Origin: Caballeronia sordidicola
GTDB taxonomy: Bacteria; Pseudomonadota; Gammaproteobacteria; Burkholderiales; Burkholderiaceae
Length of the DNA: 64,000 nucleotides
Assembly (NCBI RefSeq): GCF_000729995.1
Contig: NZ_JNFG01000030.1
Coordinates: 28,937 to 92,936, forward strand
Reading direction: 5' to 3'
The notes under the pieces were generated by a model. It was not told where the DNA came from, did not search any database, and saw only the letters and a program-made list of their open reading frames with translations. The translations under genes and the position numbers were made by a program. Below are positions 12,987-22,111 of the stretch, piece after piece (the first letter of the stretch is position 1; the number at the start of each line of letters is the position of its first letter).

Positions 12987-14186
12987 TCAGATGATGCCCA
13001 GTGAACGGCCGACGCGCGCAAACGCATCGACCGCGCGATCGATCTGCGCCGGCGTATGCGCGGCGCTCATCTGCGTGCGGATACGGGCGCGGCCTTTCGG
13101 CACCACGGGGAAGGAAAAGCCGATCACGTAGACGCCTTCATGCAGCAACGCATCCGCCATGCGCGATGCCACTTGTGCGTCGCCGAGCATCACGGGAATG
13201 ATCGGATGTTCGCCGGGCACGAGCGTGAAACCGAGCTTGCTCATGGCGTCGCGGAAATGGGCGCCGTTGGCACGCACGCTGGCGCGCAGTTGGGCGCCTT
13301 CGTCGCTTGCGAGCAGTTCGAGCACCTTGAGCGTGGCGGCGGCAATGCTGGGCGCGAGCGAATTCGAGAACAGATACGGGCGCGAGCGCTGCCGCAACAA
13401 CTCGATGACCTCGCGACTCGCGGCCACGTAACCACCGGATGCGCCGCCCAGCGCCTTGCCCAATGTGCCGGTGATGATGTCGATGCGAGAGAGCACGCCG
13501 CAATGCTCCGGGGTGCCGCGACCATGCTCGCCGATAAAGCCGACTGCGTGCGAGTCGTCGACCATGACGAGCGCACCGTATCGATCGGCGAGGTCGCAGA
13601 TGCCCGCGAGATTCGCGATGATGCCGTCCATCGAAAACACGCCGTCGGTGGCGATCAGCTTGAAGCGCGCGCCGGCGGCATCTGCTTCGCGCACCTTCGT
13701 TTCAAGGTCCGCGAGATCATTGTTCTTGTAGCGATAACGTTTCGCCTTCGACAGACGCACGCCGTCGATAATGCTCGCGTGATTGAGTTCGTCGCTGATG
13801 ATGGCGTCGGATTCGTCGAGCAAGGTTTCGAACAGGCCGCCGTTTGCATCGAAGCAACTCGAGTACAGGATGCAGTCGTCGGTTTGAAGGAAAGTGGCGA
13901 GCGCTTGCTCGAGTTCCTTGTGGACGGTCTGCGTGCCGCAGATAAACCGCACTGACGCCATGCCGAAGCCATCGCGGTCGAGGCCCGTTTTCGCGGCTTC
14001 GATCAGGCGCGCGTCGTTGGCAAGACCGAGGTAATTGTTCGCGCAGAAGTTGAGCATGTCGCCGCCGCCCGCGAGCTGGATGTCGGCCGATTGCGGACTC
14101 GAAATCACGCGCTCGGTCTTGTAAAAACCGTCGGCGCGAATCTGATCGAGGGTGCTGCGCACATGCGCAAGATAAGAATCATGCAT
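12987..14186 (-). CDS. kbl: glycine C-acetyltransferase (2-amino-3-ketobutyrate CoA ligase)
   Basis: PLP enzyme that cleaves 2-amino-3-ketobutyrate with CoA into glycine and acetyl-CoA. 399 residues, the family length (398 in E. coli). The start reads MHDSYLAHVRSTLDQIRADG. Motifs: FCANNYLGLAND, substrate-region SVRFICGTQTVHKELE, cofactor Asp/His in VMVDDSHAVGFIG, and the PLP-binding lysine in TGTLGKALGGASGGY. First gene of the kbl-tdh operon on the minus strand. The 160 bases between it and the MFS gene upstream contain nothing I recognise. Confidence 0.97.
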   Translation of the reverse strand: MHDSYLAHVRSTLDQIRADGFYKTERVISSPQSADIQLAGGGDMLNFCANNYLGLANDARLIEAAKTGLDRDGFGMASVRFICGTQTVHKELEQALATFLQTDDCILYSSCFDANGGLFETLLDESDAIISDELNHASIIDGVRLSKAKRYRYKNNDLADLETKVREADAAGARFKLIATDGVFSMDGIIANLAGICDLADRYGALVMVDDSHAVGFIGEHGRGTPEHCGVLSRIDIITGTLGKALGGASGGYVAASREVIELLRQRSRPYLFSNSLAPSIAAATLKVLELLASDEGAQLRASVRANGAHFRDAMSKLGFTLVPGEHPIIPVMLGDAQVASRMADALLHEGVYVIGFSFPVVPKGRARIRTQMSAAHTPAQIDRAVDAFARVGRSLGII

Positions 14187-14346
14187 GGATCATGCTCCTA
14201 AGTAATACGAAGACAGCAGACGGCGACCGCAACGTGTGAGCGCACGGCGATGCCGTTTCGATGCCGCAGTTGCCAGTATGAAGGAAAATGCCATTCGCGC
14301 GAACGTTCGCCTGGATATTCGATGCCCACACAACCGCCCACGGCAA

Positions 14347-15618
14347 TCACTCCAGCGCGACCCCGCGCAACTCCGGAATCAGAAAGAGTGTTGCCAGCAG
14401 ATCGAGGATATAAATCGACGCCAGCAAGGCGATTGCCGTGCCGAACGAATAATGCGTGGCAAGCGCCCCGATCACGAGCGGACCGAAACCGCCCACCGCG
14501 CGCCCGATGCTCCACAACACGTTTTGTGCGGTGCTTCTAGCATGCGTTGGATAGAGCTCGGCCATCAGCGCGCCGTAGCCGCCCATCATCCCGTTCACGA
14601 ACAAGCCCATGAAGATGCCGCCGATCAGCAACGCATCCGGGGTGCTGAGCGTCGAGTAGACGAACACCATGACCAATGCGCCGATCTGATACCCGATGAA
14701 GGCCGGCTTGCGTCCTATCCGGTCCGCAAGCTGGCCGAAGATCCAGATGCCGGCGAGCATGCCGAGGATCGATGCGCCGGTCCAGATGGCGGACTTGGTG
14801 AGCGTGTAGCCGAACATCTTTGAAAGGTAAGCGGGCATCCATACAATCAACCCGTAGTAGCCGAAGTTCTGAACCGAACAAAGGATGATTACGCCAATGC
14901 TGTGTTTGGTCGTGGTCTTGTCGCGGAACAAGGTCTTGATCGGGAACTCGCGTTTCTTCGTGGCATTCGTAGCGTTCGTGCGCACGAACAGTTCGGATTC
15001 GCCGATAGCCTTGCGAATGACAAAAGACCCCACGGCCGGGAACAGGCCGACCACGAACATGCCGCGCCAGCCGATATGCGGCAGCAGCAGCGGCGTGATT
15101 ACGGCCGCCGCGAGGACGCCCAGTTGCCAGCCCATGCCGACATACGACGACACGCGAGCGCGCTGGTCTGCCGGCCATGCTTCGATGGCAAGCGCCATGC
15201 CGATACCGAACTCCCCGCCTAACCCGATGCCTGCCACAAACCGGTAGACGAGCAGGTCGGCATAACCCGTTGCAAGCGCGCAGAGGCCCGTGAAGAGCGC
15301 AAACAGCAGGATGGTGTAGGTCAGCACGCGAACGCGGCCGAGGTAGTCGCTCAATATGCCGAAGCCCACGCCGCCCACGACCCCGCCAGTGAGCGTCCAC
15401 GTGACCAGCGATCCGGCTTGAGAACTCGTCAGGCCCAGGTCGGCGGAAATCAGATTCAGCATGAAGCCGAGGATGAGCAGGTCGAACCCGTCCATCGCGT
15501 AGCCTGAAACGGCTGCGATCAACGCGCGAACGGGGCTGTGCGTGCCGACCGCGGAAGGCGCGTTGGCATGGGCCGGGACATCGAGCGATTCGACTCGGTC
15601 TTGCTTGTAGATTGGCAT
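14347..15618 (-). CDS. MFS transporter, aromatic acid/sialate:H+ symporter type
   Basis: Twelve-helix secondary carrier of 423 residues from the ATG at 15618 (MPIYKQDRVES); an upstream in-frame ATG at 15663 would add 15 residues. It shows the DGFDLLILGFML sequence in helix 1, typical of the AAHS and sialate symporter groups. Loop 2-3 carries the MFS signature GILSDYLGRVRVL, repeated in the second half as GQLADRIGRKPAF. Substrate cannot be read from the sequence. It lies upstream of kbl-tdh on the same strand but 160 bases away, so a link to threonine metabolism is only possible. Confidence 0.85.
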   Translation of the reverse strand: MPIYKQDRVESLDVPAHANAPSAVGTHSPVRALIAAVSGYAMDGFDLLILGFMLNLISADLGLTSSQAGSLVTWTLTGGVVGGVGFGILSDYLGRVRVLTYTILLFALFTGLCALATGYADLLVYRFVAGIGLGGEFGIGMALAIEAWPADQRARVSSYVGMGWQLGVLAAAVITPLLLPHIGWRGMFVVGLFPAVGSFVIRKAIGESELFVRTNATNATKKREFPIKTLFRDKTTTKHSIGVIILCSVQNFGYYGLIVWMPAYLSKMFGYTLTKSAIWTGASILGMLAGIWIFGQLADRIGRKPAFIGYQIGALVMVFVYSTLSTPDALLIGGIFMGLFVNGMMGGYGALMAELYPTHARSTAQNVLWSIGRAVGGFGPLVIGALATHYSFGTAIALLASIYILDLLATLFLIPELRGVALE

Positions 15619-15934
15619 GAAGGATGGGCTCCGTGCGAATGGCAGTGGCCCTGCCATTCGCACTCTGGTTCGAGCCAGGTCTGATCGTGAGGCAGGGGCA
15701 TGCCTGCGCCGGTCCGCTCGATGATCAGGGTATGAACTCGAAGCCGGGTGTGAACCCGTGATGATACAGCGCGCCGTGCACGATCAAAAAAGGGGGGCGG
15801 CCCGTGTATTCGTTTTGACGTGACTGAAAGATTGTTGGAGTATGTCCCCGATCCCTTCAAGCCAGGTGTCATGCCGGCGCCTGGCGTTGCCTGGTGAATC
15901 GGTCCCGCGCGGCGAGACCGATGCAGTCGCCGTC

Positions 15935-16750
15935 TTACTTCACCACCACCTTCACGTCGAAGTATTTCGACCCCAGCTTGTCGATGGTGCCATCGGCCTT
16001 CAGATCCGTGAGCGCCTGATCGAGGGCATCTTTCAGCGCATGGTTGTTCTTGGCCACACCGAAACCCACCCCCGCGCCCAGCAGTTTCTGATCAGCCACG
16101 GCAGGGCCGGCGAAGGCGAAGCCCGCACCCTGCGGTGTCTTCAGAAAGCCCTTCGACGCCGCTTCCGCATCCTGGAAGGCTGCATCCAGACGGCCCGCTG
16201 CGAGGTCTGCATACACCTGGTCCTGGGCCTGGTACGACACCACATCGATACCGGCCGTCGCCCACTTGGCCTTCGCATAGGTTTCCTGGATCGACCCTTG
16301 CAGCACGCCGACGTGCACGCCCTTCAGGCCGTCGACCGTTGGCAGGATCTTGCTGCCTTTCTTCGCGATAAGCTGATTCGGGATCGCGTAGATCGGATTG
16401 GTGAAGGCGACGGCCGCCTTGCGCTGGTCGGTGATGGTCATGTCCGAGTTGATCGCGTCGAACTTGCGTGCCTGCAACGCCGGGATCAGGCCGTCGAACG
16501 AGTTCTCGACCCAGACGCATTTGACCTTGAGCTTCGCGCACACCGCGTTGCCGACATCGATGTCGAAACCAATCAGCTCGCCGCTTGGCGACTTCGATTC
16601 GAACGGCGCATACGACGCCTCGACGCCAAAGCGGATTTCCTTGAGATCCGCTGCATGGGCGCCTGATGCGGCGAATGAGGCGGCGAATACCGTGGTGGCG
16701 GCAACCGCGAAAGCGGCGACTTTGTGATTCATCCAATAAACGTTCTTCAA
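15935..16750 (-). CDS. ABC transporter binding protein, lysine/arginine/ornithine type
   Basis: Periplasmic receptor for a basic amino acid, family 3 (HisJ/ArgT). From the TTG at 16750, which has a good GAGAGG site 6 bases before it, the protein is 271 residues; an ATG six codons later (16732) is the alternative. Signal peptide ends at ASGAHA, and mature sequence ADLKEIRFGVEASYAPFE follows. Family features: GFDIDVGNAVCAKLKVKC, and the Cys pair expected in HisJ-type proteins. It is the last gene of the importer operon, 110 bases after the regulator gene, so it may also have its own promoter for higher expression. Confidence 0.92.
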   Translation of the reverse strand: MKNVYWMNHKVAAFAVAATTVFAASFAASGAHAADLKEIRFGVEASYAPFESKSPSGELIGFDIDVGNAVCAKLKVKCVWVENSFDGLIPALQARKFDAINSDMTITDQRKAAVAFTNPIYAIPNQLIAKKGSKILPTVDGLKGVHVGVLQGSIQETYAKAKWATAGIDVVSYQAQDQVYADLAAGRLDAAFQDAEAASKGFLKTPQGAGFAFAGPAVADQKLLGAGVGFGVAKNNHALKDALDQALTDLKADGTIDKLGSKYFDVKVVVK

Positions 16751-16860
16751 CTCTTACCTCTCAGAAGTGGGGCGATGATTTTAATCGTTCGCGCGGTCAG
16801 TACCGCCGAACGCGAGATGAGGGCCAGGCGCAAGCCAATAAAAGAGCTTCAAAAAGGGCT

Positions 16861-17922
16861 TCAAACAGGCTCACGCGATGAACCGAGCAACGCGCCGCCA
16901 CGCGGTTCATCGGGCGCTTGTCCACTATGCTTTTCAATCCAGTTGCGGCGTTCTTCACGGGGTGTCACGCCGAACCGGTCGCGGTAGGCATTGGAGAAAT
17001 GCGCCGCGGATGCAAACCCGCACGCGAGGCTGATCTGCACGACCGACTTGCTGGTGCGCTGCAATTGCGTGCGTGCTTTGGTCAGGCGCAGGTTGACGTA
17101 GTACTTCGACGGCATTGCGCCGAGGTACTGTCGAAACAGCCGCTCGAGCTGACGTCGGGAGATGCCGACAAGCCCGGCGATTTCATCCGTGGCGAGTGGG
17201 TCTTCAATGTTCGCTTCCATCAGTTGCAGCGCGTCGTTAAGCTTCGGATGGCGTTCGCCCGGCGCGGTCACGAACGGAATGCGCTGGCGTTCTTCACCCG
17301 AGCGCAATACACCAATGCCCAGCGAATCAGCGATCCGTTCCGCCAAATCCGCGCCTTGGTCGCGCGCGATCATTGCAAGCATGAAGTCGACGGTAGCCTG
17401 CCCGCCGGTGCAGGTCGAACGGTCGCGGTCGATTTCGAATATCTGCTGCGTGACGATCGAACGTTCGAACTCCTCGGCGAACTGCTGGTAGGTTTCCCAG
17501 TTCACCGCTACGCGGTATGCGCTCAACTGGCCCGCCATCGCAAGCCACCAGACGCCGTGGTGAATGCCCGTCACGCGCGGCGTGCGGCTGCCCACGCGCG
17601 CGAGGCTTTGCAGGAACAGCCGGTAATCGGCGAATTGCTGATACCGCTCGCTGACTACGATCAGCCAGTCGCAACTGACGGCGTCGCCGAACGTGGTGTC
17701 GGCGTGAAGCTGCGCGCCGCCCGGGAATGTCACGGGGCGTCCGTCCCATGAGCAGATTTGCCAGTCGTAGAGCGCGTGACCGTCGATCTCGTTCGCGAGA
17801 CGCAGGCTGTCGACGATCATCCCCACGCCGCTCATGGAGCAGGGTGGCAGGACCACGACTGCGACCTTGAGTGGTTTGGCTCCCGGGCTTGGTCCTGAGC
17901 CGGGGTTGATGCTTAAGCTCAC
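16861..17922 (-). CDS. AraC/GlxA-family regulator, ArgR-like
   Basis: 353 residues from a GTG at 17922, four bases after the ATPase stop. The N-terminal half is a DJ-1/PfpI-like domain (KVAVVVLPPCSMSGVGMI). The C-terminal ~100 residues are an AraC-type double HTH (VGISRRQLERLFRQYLG; CGFASAAHFSNAYRDRFGVTPREERR). Pseudomonas aeruginosa ArgR, also of this type, is the last gene of the arginine importer operon aotJQMOP-argR and controls it with arginine. Position here, inside a HisQMP-type operon, suggests the same job. Upstream in-frame GTG starts would overlap the ATPase gene and are less likely. Confidence 0.85.
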   Translation of the reverse strand: MSLSINPGSGPSPGAKPLKVAVVVLPPCSMSGVGMIVDSLRLANEIDGHALYDWQICSWDGRPVTFPGGAQLHADTTFGDAVSCDWLIVVSERYQQFADYRLFLQSLARVGSRTPRVTGIHHGVWWLAMAGQLSAYRVAVNWETYQQFAEEFERSIVTQQIFEIDRDRSTCTGGQATVDFMLAMIARDQGADLAERIADSLGIGVLRSGEERQRIPFVTAPGERHPKLNDALQLMEANIEDPLATDEIAGLVGISRRQLERLFRQYLGAMPSKYYVNLRLTKARTQLQRTSKSVVQISLACGFASAAHFSNAYRDRFGVTPREERRNWIEKHSGQAPDEPRGGALLGSSREPV

Positions 17923-17926
17923 GACC

Positions 17927-18718
17927 CTACTTGAGACTGCCGGAGAGGAACTGGCGCAGCCGCTCACTCTTCGGTGCCGTCAGCACATCCGCCGGTGCAC
18001 CTTCTTCCTCAGTGCGGCCCTGATGCAGGAACATCACATGATTCGATACATTGCGCGCAAAGCCCATCTCATGCGTGACCACGATCATCGTACGGCCCTC
18101 TTCAGCAAGCTTCTGCATCACCTTCAGCACTTCGCCGACCAGTTCCGGGTCTAGCGCCGAAGTCGGTTCGTCGAACAGCATCACGTCGGGATGCATCGCC
18201 AGTGCGCGCGCAATGGCCACGCGCTGCTGCTGCCCGCCAGACATATGCGAAGGATATTGCTTCTCAATGCGAGGCGCGAGCCCCACTTTCTCGAGGTACA
18301 TCCGTGCACGCTCTTCCGCCTCTTTCTTCGAGAGACCGAGCACGTGTCGCGGCGCTTCCATCACGTTTTCGATAGCGGTCATATGCGACCACAAGTTGAA
18401 GTGCTGGAACACCATCGCGAGCTTCGTGCGCACACGCTGCAACTGCTTGCGGTCGGCCACCTCGTAGTTACCCGCCCGGTCGGCCTTGACGAGCACCGTC
18501 TCGCCATCCACCTCGATCTGCCCCGCGTTCGGCCGCTCGAGGAAGTTGATGCAGCGCAAGAACGTGCTCTTGCCCGATCCACTCGCGCCGATGATGCTGA
18601 TGACGTCGCCCGCGCGCGCGGAAAGCGACACGCCCTTGAGCACCTCATTGTCGCCGTAGCGCTTGTGAATGTCTTGCGCGACCAGTTTTGTCGCGGCATC
18701 TTTGGCGGTTGGCTCCAA
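17927..18718 (-). CDS. basic amino acid ABC transporter, ATP-binding subunit (HisP/AotP type)
   Basis: Powers amino acid import with the two permeases upstream. 263 residues. Walker A GASGSGKS, signature MSGGQQQRVAIARAL, Walker B VMLFDEPTSALDPE and switch His in VVTHEMGFA are all intact. The sequence between Q-loop and signature (MVFQHFNLWSHMTAIENVMEAPRHVLG) is close to HisP. The operon reads permease, permease, ATPase, regulator, binding protein; the gap to the permease before it is 80 bases. Confidence 0.94.
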   Translation of the reverse strand: MEPTAKDAATKLVAQDIHKRYGDNEVLKGVSLSARAGDVISIIGASGSGKSTFLRCINFLERPNAGQIEVDGETVLVKADRAGNYEVADRKQLQRVRTKLAMVFQHFNLWSHMTAIENVMEAPRHVLGLSKKEAEERARMYLEKVGLAPRIEKQYPSHMSGGQQQRVAIARALAMHPDVMLFDEPTSALDPELVGEVLKVMQKLAEEGRTMIVVTHEMGFARNVSNHVMFLHQGRTEEEGAPADVLTAPKSERLRQFLSGSLK

Positions 18719-18798
18719 CTCATACTCCCGGGGTGGTTGACTGAACTGCGGTTTAAACCAGGGTGATGCTCTAGCTGCCAGATTCTAAGCGACGACCT

Positions 18799-19512
18799 TC
18801 AACGACGGCTCGTGCCCAGATACCCAAGCCAGCGTTTTTCCGCGCGCCGGAATGCGCCGATCAACACGAACGACACCGCCAGGTAAATCAGCGCCGCGAG
18901 CCCGAACGACTCGAACGATTGATAAGTGGCCGAGTTGGCGTCGCGTGCGACCTTCAGAATATCCGGTACGGTTGCGGTGAACGCAACCGTGGTGGCGTGC
19001 AGCATGAGGATCACTTCGTTACTGTACAGCGGCAGCGCTCGACGCAGCGCCGAAGGCAGGATCACGCGCCGGTACACCGTGAAGGTGCTCATGCCATACG
19101 CGCGCGCCGCTTCCACTTCGCCATACGGAGTCGAGCGGATCGCACCGGCGAAAATCTCGGTCGTGTACGCGCAGGTGTTAAGCGCGAAGGCCAGGATCGC
19201 GCAGTTGAACCCGCTGCGAAAGAAGGCTTCGAGCAGCGACTGCGAGCGTACGAACTCGAGACCGTACACGCCGGTGTAGAGCAGCAGCAACTGCACGTAG
19301 AGCGGCGTGCCGCGAAACACGTAAGTGTAGAGGCGCACTGGCGTAGAGAGCCAGCGGTTGTTCGACACACGGGCCCAGGCAAGCGGAACCGCCGCGATAA
19401 ACCCAAGCGCAAGCGCGCTCACCAGCAGCCACAAGGTCACCACAAGACCCGAGGCGCGCATGCCATCGGAGTAAAGAAACGGGCGCCAGTAATCGGCAAG
19501 TATCTGGATCAT
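18799..19512 (-). CDS. basic amino acid ABC transporter permease (HisM/AotM type)
   Basis: Inner-membrane subunit of 237 residues with about five helices. Shows the amino acid permease stretch RGTPLYVQLLLLYTG and the ATPase-contact EAA loop (AARAYGMSTFTVYRRVILPSALRRALP). Longer C-terminus ending in RRAEKRWLGYL fits the HisM branch. Lies 46 bases after the first permease gene. Confidence 0.92.
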   Translation of the reverse strand: MIQILADYWRPFLYSDGMRASGLVVTLWLLVSALALGFIAAVPLAWARVSNNRWLSTPVRLYTYVFRGTPLYVQLLLLYTGVYGLEFVRSQSLLEAFFRSGFNCAILAFALNTCAYTTEIFAGAIRSTPYGEVEAARAYGMSTFTVYRRVILPSALRRALPLYSNEVILMLHATTVAFTATVPDILKVARDANSATYQSFESFGLAALIYLAVSFVLIGAFRRAEKRWLGYLGTSRR

Positions 19513-19558
19513 GATGGTCGCTTTTCCCTTTTTTGCTGAGAGCTAGCTGAGACGTAGC

Positions 19559-20254
19559 TCAGAGGTCGGCGTGCCGCACGCCCGTGGAATAGCGTCGTTC
19601 GAGATACAGCAGAACGATGTTCGAGACGGTCGTGATGGCGAGATAGGCCGCGGCTGCGACCAGGATGAAGAAAAACATCTTGTAGGTGCTTTTGCCGGCG
19701 TCTTGCGCGGCCTTGACGATATCGGCGAGACCGATGATCGACACCAGCGCCGTCGCCTTGATCATCACTTGCCAGTTGTTGCCGATCCCCGGCAACGCGA
19801 AGCGCATCATCTGCGGAAACAGGATGCGCACGAACACCCGCACGCCGCTCATGCCATAGGCGCTGCCGGCTTCCAGCTGGCCGCGCGGCACCGCGAGAAA
19901 CGCGCCGCGAAAAGTTTCGGTGAAGTAAGCGCCGTAGATGAAGCCGAGCGTAAGCACGCCGGCCGTGAAGGGATCGATGTCGAATTGCTCCAGGCCGAAC
20001 GCATCGGTCAGATTGTTGACCGCGATCTGGATGCTGTAGAAAAGCAGCAGCATCAGGACCAGGTCGGGCACCGCGCGAATCAGCGTGGTGTAGGCGGTGG
20101 CGACGCCGCGCGTGACGCGGTTGCCCGATAGCTTGGCGCTTGCGCCGGCGAGCCCAAGCAGGATGGATACCGCGAGCGACAGGACAGCGAGTGCAATCGT
20201 CTGTTTCGCGCCCGCCAGCAGCAGTGGACCGTAGCCGTATAGGAACAAGTGCAT
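19559..20254 (-). CDS. basic amino acid ABC transporter permease (HisQ/AotQ type)
   Basis: First gene of the importer operon, 231 residues. Contains the HisQ-like start MHLFLYGYGPLLLAGAKQT, the conserved RAVPDLVLMLLLFYSI segment and the EAA loop AGSAYGMSGVRVFVRILFPQMM. Ends in LERRYSTGVRHADL, matching HisQ-type C-termini. It forms a heterodimeric channel with the HisM-type subunit. The operon promoter should lie in the 450-base region upstream. Confidence 0.92.
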   Translation of the reverse strand: MHLFLYGYGPLLLAGAKQTIALAVLSLAVSILLGLAGASAKLSGNRVTRGVATAYTTLIRAVPDLVLMLLLFYSIQIAVNNLTDAFGLEQFDIDPFTAGVLTLGFIYGAYFTETFRGAFLAVPRGQLEAGSAYGMSGVRVFVRILFPQMMRFALPGIGNNWQVMIKATALVSIIGLADIVKAAQDAGKSTYKMFFFILVAAAAYLAITTVSNIVLLYLERRYSTGVRHADL

Positions 20255-20704
20255 GTCTCCGTCTGTTGAAGGGATCGTGTGGACACGCGCCTTATGGCGG
20301 CGTCGTTGCCCGGACGACTGACGCGGATAGTCACAGCAGAAAATTAATTGCTCAAACGCGGTGAGGGTGTTTTATTGCGCCGCAACAAACGCTCCGATCG
20401 ATGCGGGTTGCAAGCAATGATCCCCGGCGCATGGGCTTCGGTTGCGTTGTGGCTTCCATATGACCTGTCGCGCGACGTCGGCCGACGAGCGGAATCCACA
20501 GGTTTTGCGTCGCTTTTCCGATAGAAACAAAGCGACTGGAAAAGCGCATTGGCAGGAGCTGGGGCGTGAAAATCCGCTGGTTCGATCGTGCGCGGATGAA
20601 AGCTCGATGGCGCCGGTGCGTCCCTCAATCGAATGGATCAAGGCGCGTGTGCGTTCGGCCATGCATCGCCGGTGAAGAAGGGCCGAAAAATCAAAGCGTT
20701 CCGT
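20255..20704. other. intergenic region upstream of the amino acid importer operon
   Basis: 450 bases without a convincing gene. The importer promoter on the minus strand should be here; the AT-rich stretch around 20335-20360 is the likeliest place, but I see no good -35/-10 pair. Small open frames on both strands lack ribosome sites and family resemblance. Confidence 0.5.
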
Positions 20705-21211
20705 TCAGAGCACATGCAGCAGCCTGAGGCCGTACACGCTATGAAACCAGACATGGTCTACAGCAAAGGCCGCCGCGATCCATGCTGCGCCGACGATCAA
20801 CGCATCGCATCGACCGCTGTTCCACCAGTTCAGCGAGTGTCGCGAGACGAGCCAGGGTACGCCGAGCGGGTTGGGCCAGTCGGCGAAGAGATGCATCATG
20901 CCGCCGCAGGCGAAGCCGAAACTGACGGCGGCCCATGGGTGGACGCCGAGGAAGTGGTAAGAAACCGCGAGTAGTGCAACCCAGCCAACACCCCAATGCG
21001 TAAGCGTGCGGTGCGTGATCCATAACCTTCGCGCCCGCGTCCACCACGCCACTTCGAGCCAGTCCGGCGCGGTGCCGCCAAACACGCCCGCACAAAAGCT
21101 CAGGATCCCCCAGACGTGATACGGACCGGCTGCGCCGGCTTTGCTGACGACCGCAGCTGCAATAAGACCTGCTGCCCACCCGGTCGCGTGATGCGCGTTG
21201 CTCGAAGCCAT
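20705..21211 (-). CDS. YdjM-like (DUF457) membrane-bound putative metal-dependent hydrolase
   Basis: 168 residues from the ATG at 21211 (MASSNAHHATGW); the reading frame stays open further upstream but that part does not look like protein. Four or five hydrophobic segments. Histidine-rich signatures of the YdjM family are present: NAHHATGW at the start, APDWLEVAWW, HRTLTHWGVGW and HLFADWPNPLGVP. These His/Asp clusters are thought to bind metal. In E. coli ydjM is SOS-induced, but I see no LexA box here. It stands alone, and its cellular role is unknown. Confidence 0.8.
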   Translation of the reverse strand: MASSNAHHATGWAAGLIAAAVVSKAGAAGPYHVWGILSFCAGVFGGTAPDWLEVAWWTRARRLWITHRTLTHWGVGWVALLAVSYHFLGVHPWAAVSFGFACGGMMHLFADWPNPLGVPWLVSRHSLNWWNSGRCDALIVGAAWIAAAFAVDHVWFHSVYGLRLLHVL

Positions 21212-21478
21212 GAAGATATGCCGCGTCTGACGAATGAAATGAAGTCGCGCATGTTGACACAATCGCTGCGTATTGTGCGCATTGATCGGAGGCTGCAGGC
21301 ACGCTCCAGTGTTCGTGTATGGGTTGATGACGCGCCGGAAGGAGGGCGGAGCGAGCAGCGCCGGCAAGTCGTTATCGTTCGCCGCTCGCGTCCACGCTCG
21401 GTCGCAAGACAACGGGGCAGGCGCGGGGGCAGGCGCGCGATTTGCTGTATGACGATATCGCCACCTTCTACCAAGCCC

Positions 21479-21733
21479 ATGTCCCGTTTTGTCCTTACCG
21501 CCGTTTCTTTACTTGGAATTCTGCTGAACAGTGCGGCGTTTGCCGCGACCCGCGATGAGCAGACCGCAGCCTGCAAAGGCGACGCGCTTCGCTACTGCGC
21601 AGCGGAGATTCCGAACGAGCAAAAAATCACCGTCTGCATGAAGGCGCATGTTCAGCAACTCAGCCCTGAATGCAAGGCAATGTTCAAGCAACCTGCGGCA
21701 CGCAAACACAAGAAGGTGCTCAAACCCGCATGA
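21479..21733 (+). CDS. small secreted cysteine-rich repeat protein
   Basis: 84 residues from the ATG at 21479 (MSRFVLTAV); another ATG at 21449 in frame would add ten. Signal peptide with cleavage probably after AFA near residue 23. The mature part has the pattern CKGDALRYC ... CMKAHVQQLSPEC, typical of the bacterial Cys-rich repeat family (PF00839-like), with four cysteines that likely form disulfides in the periplasm. C-terminus is Lys-rich. Function unknown. The next small gene begins 10 bases after its stop, so the two are probably cotranscribed. Confidence 0.75.
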   Translation: MSRFVLTAVSLLGILLNSAAFAATRDEQTAACKGDALRYCAAEIPNEQKITVCMKAHVQQLSPECKAMFKQPAARKHKKVLKPA

Positions 21734-21743
21734 AGAAGGAGCA

Positions 21744-21926
21744 ATGATGCTGACGCAGACGTTCGAAACGGTTCTTGCGTTGTTATCGCCGGTCTTTATT
21801 CACCTGTCGGCGCTGACACCCGTAAGTGTCGCGCACGGGTTTGGATCGATACTGGGGATTTTGGTCGGCATCGCGATTCCGTTAGGCATGGCGATGACGA
21901 CCCGCAAGCAGTTCGAAAGGCTTTAA
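21744..21926 (+). CDS. small single- or double-span membrane protein, unknown
   Basis: 60 residues from tandem ATGs at 21744/21747, preceded by AAGAAGGAG (good ribosome site). Hydrophobic from about residue 8 to 28 and again 32-50 (GFGSILGILVGIAIPLGMAM), ending in a charged TTRKQFERL tail. I recognise no family. Its spacing of 10 bases after the Cys-rich gene suggests one transcript. Confidence 0.6.
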   Translation: MMLTQTFETVLALLSPVFIHLSALTPVSVAHGFGSILGILVGIAIPLGMAMTTRKQFERL

Positions 21927-22034
21927 AAGCTGACTGGTTGCGGGTCAAGGACCGAGAGGTTCGTTTGACATTGCCTGTACGATGCACCCGGCACGGGCCT
22001 CCGTTTGCCGGACGTTTCCCGGTAACCTTCGAGG

Positions 22035-22070
22035 TGCGCTGACTGCGCTGACTGCGCTGACTGCGCCGAC
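22035..22070. repeat. tandem 9-bp repeat (TGCGCTGAC)
   Basis: Four head-to-tail units of TGCGCTGAC, the last with one T-to-C change. It lies in the 185-base gap before the hydrolase gene, about 40 bases upstream of its start. Simple repeats of this kind can change copy number by slippage. Confidence 0.85.
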
Positions 22071-22111
22071 ACGAGCAGCGCTCGATTTTCATCGATCACC
22101 GGGAGAAGGGT

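Noticed and set aside
13056..13955. 299-codon frame antisense to kbl
   Set aside because: Kbl is unambiguous on the other strand; the antisense frame is a GC-codon artefact.
20344..20662. Minus-strand frames in the importer upstream region
   Set aside because: No ribosome site and low protein likeness; two frames overlap each other.
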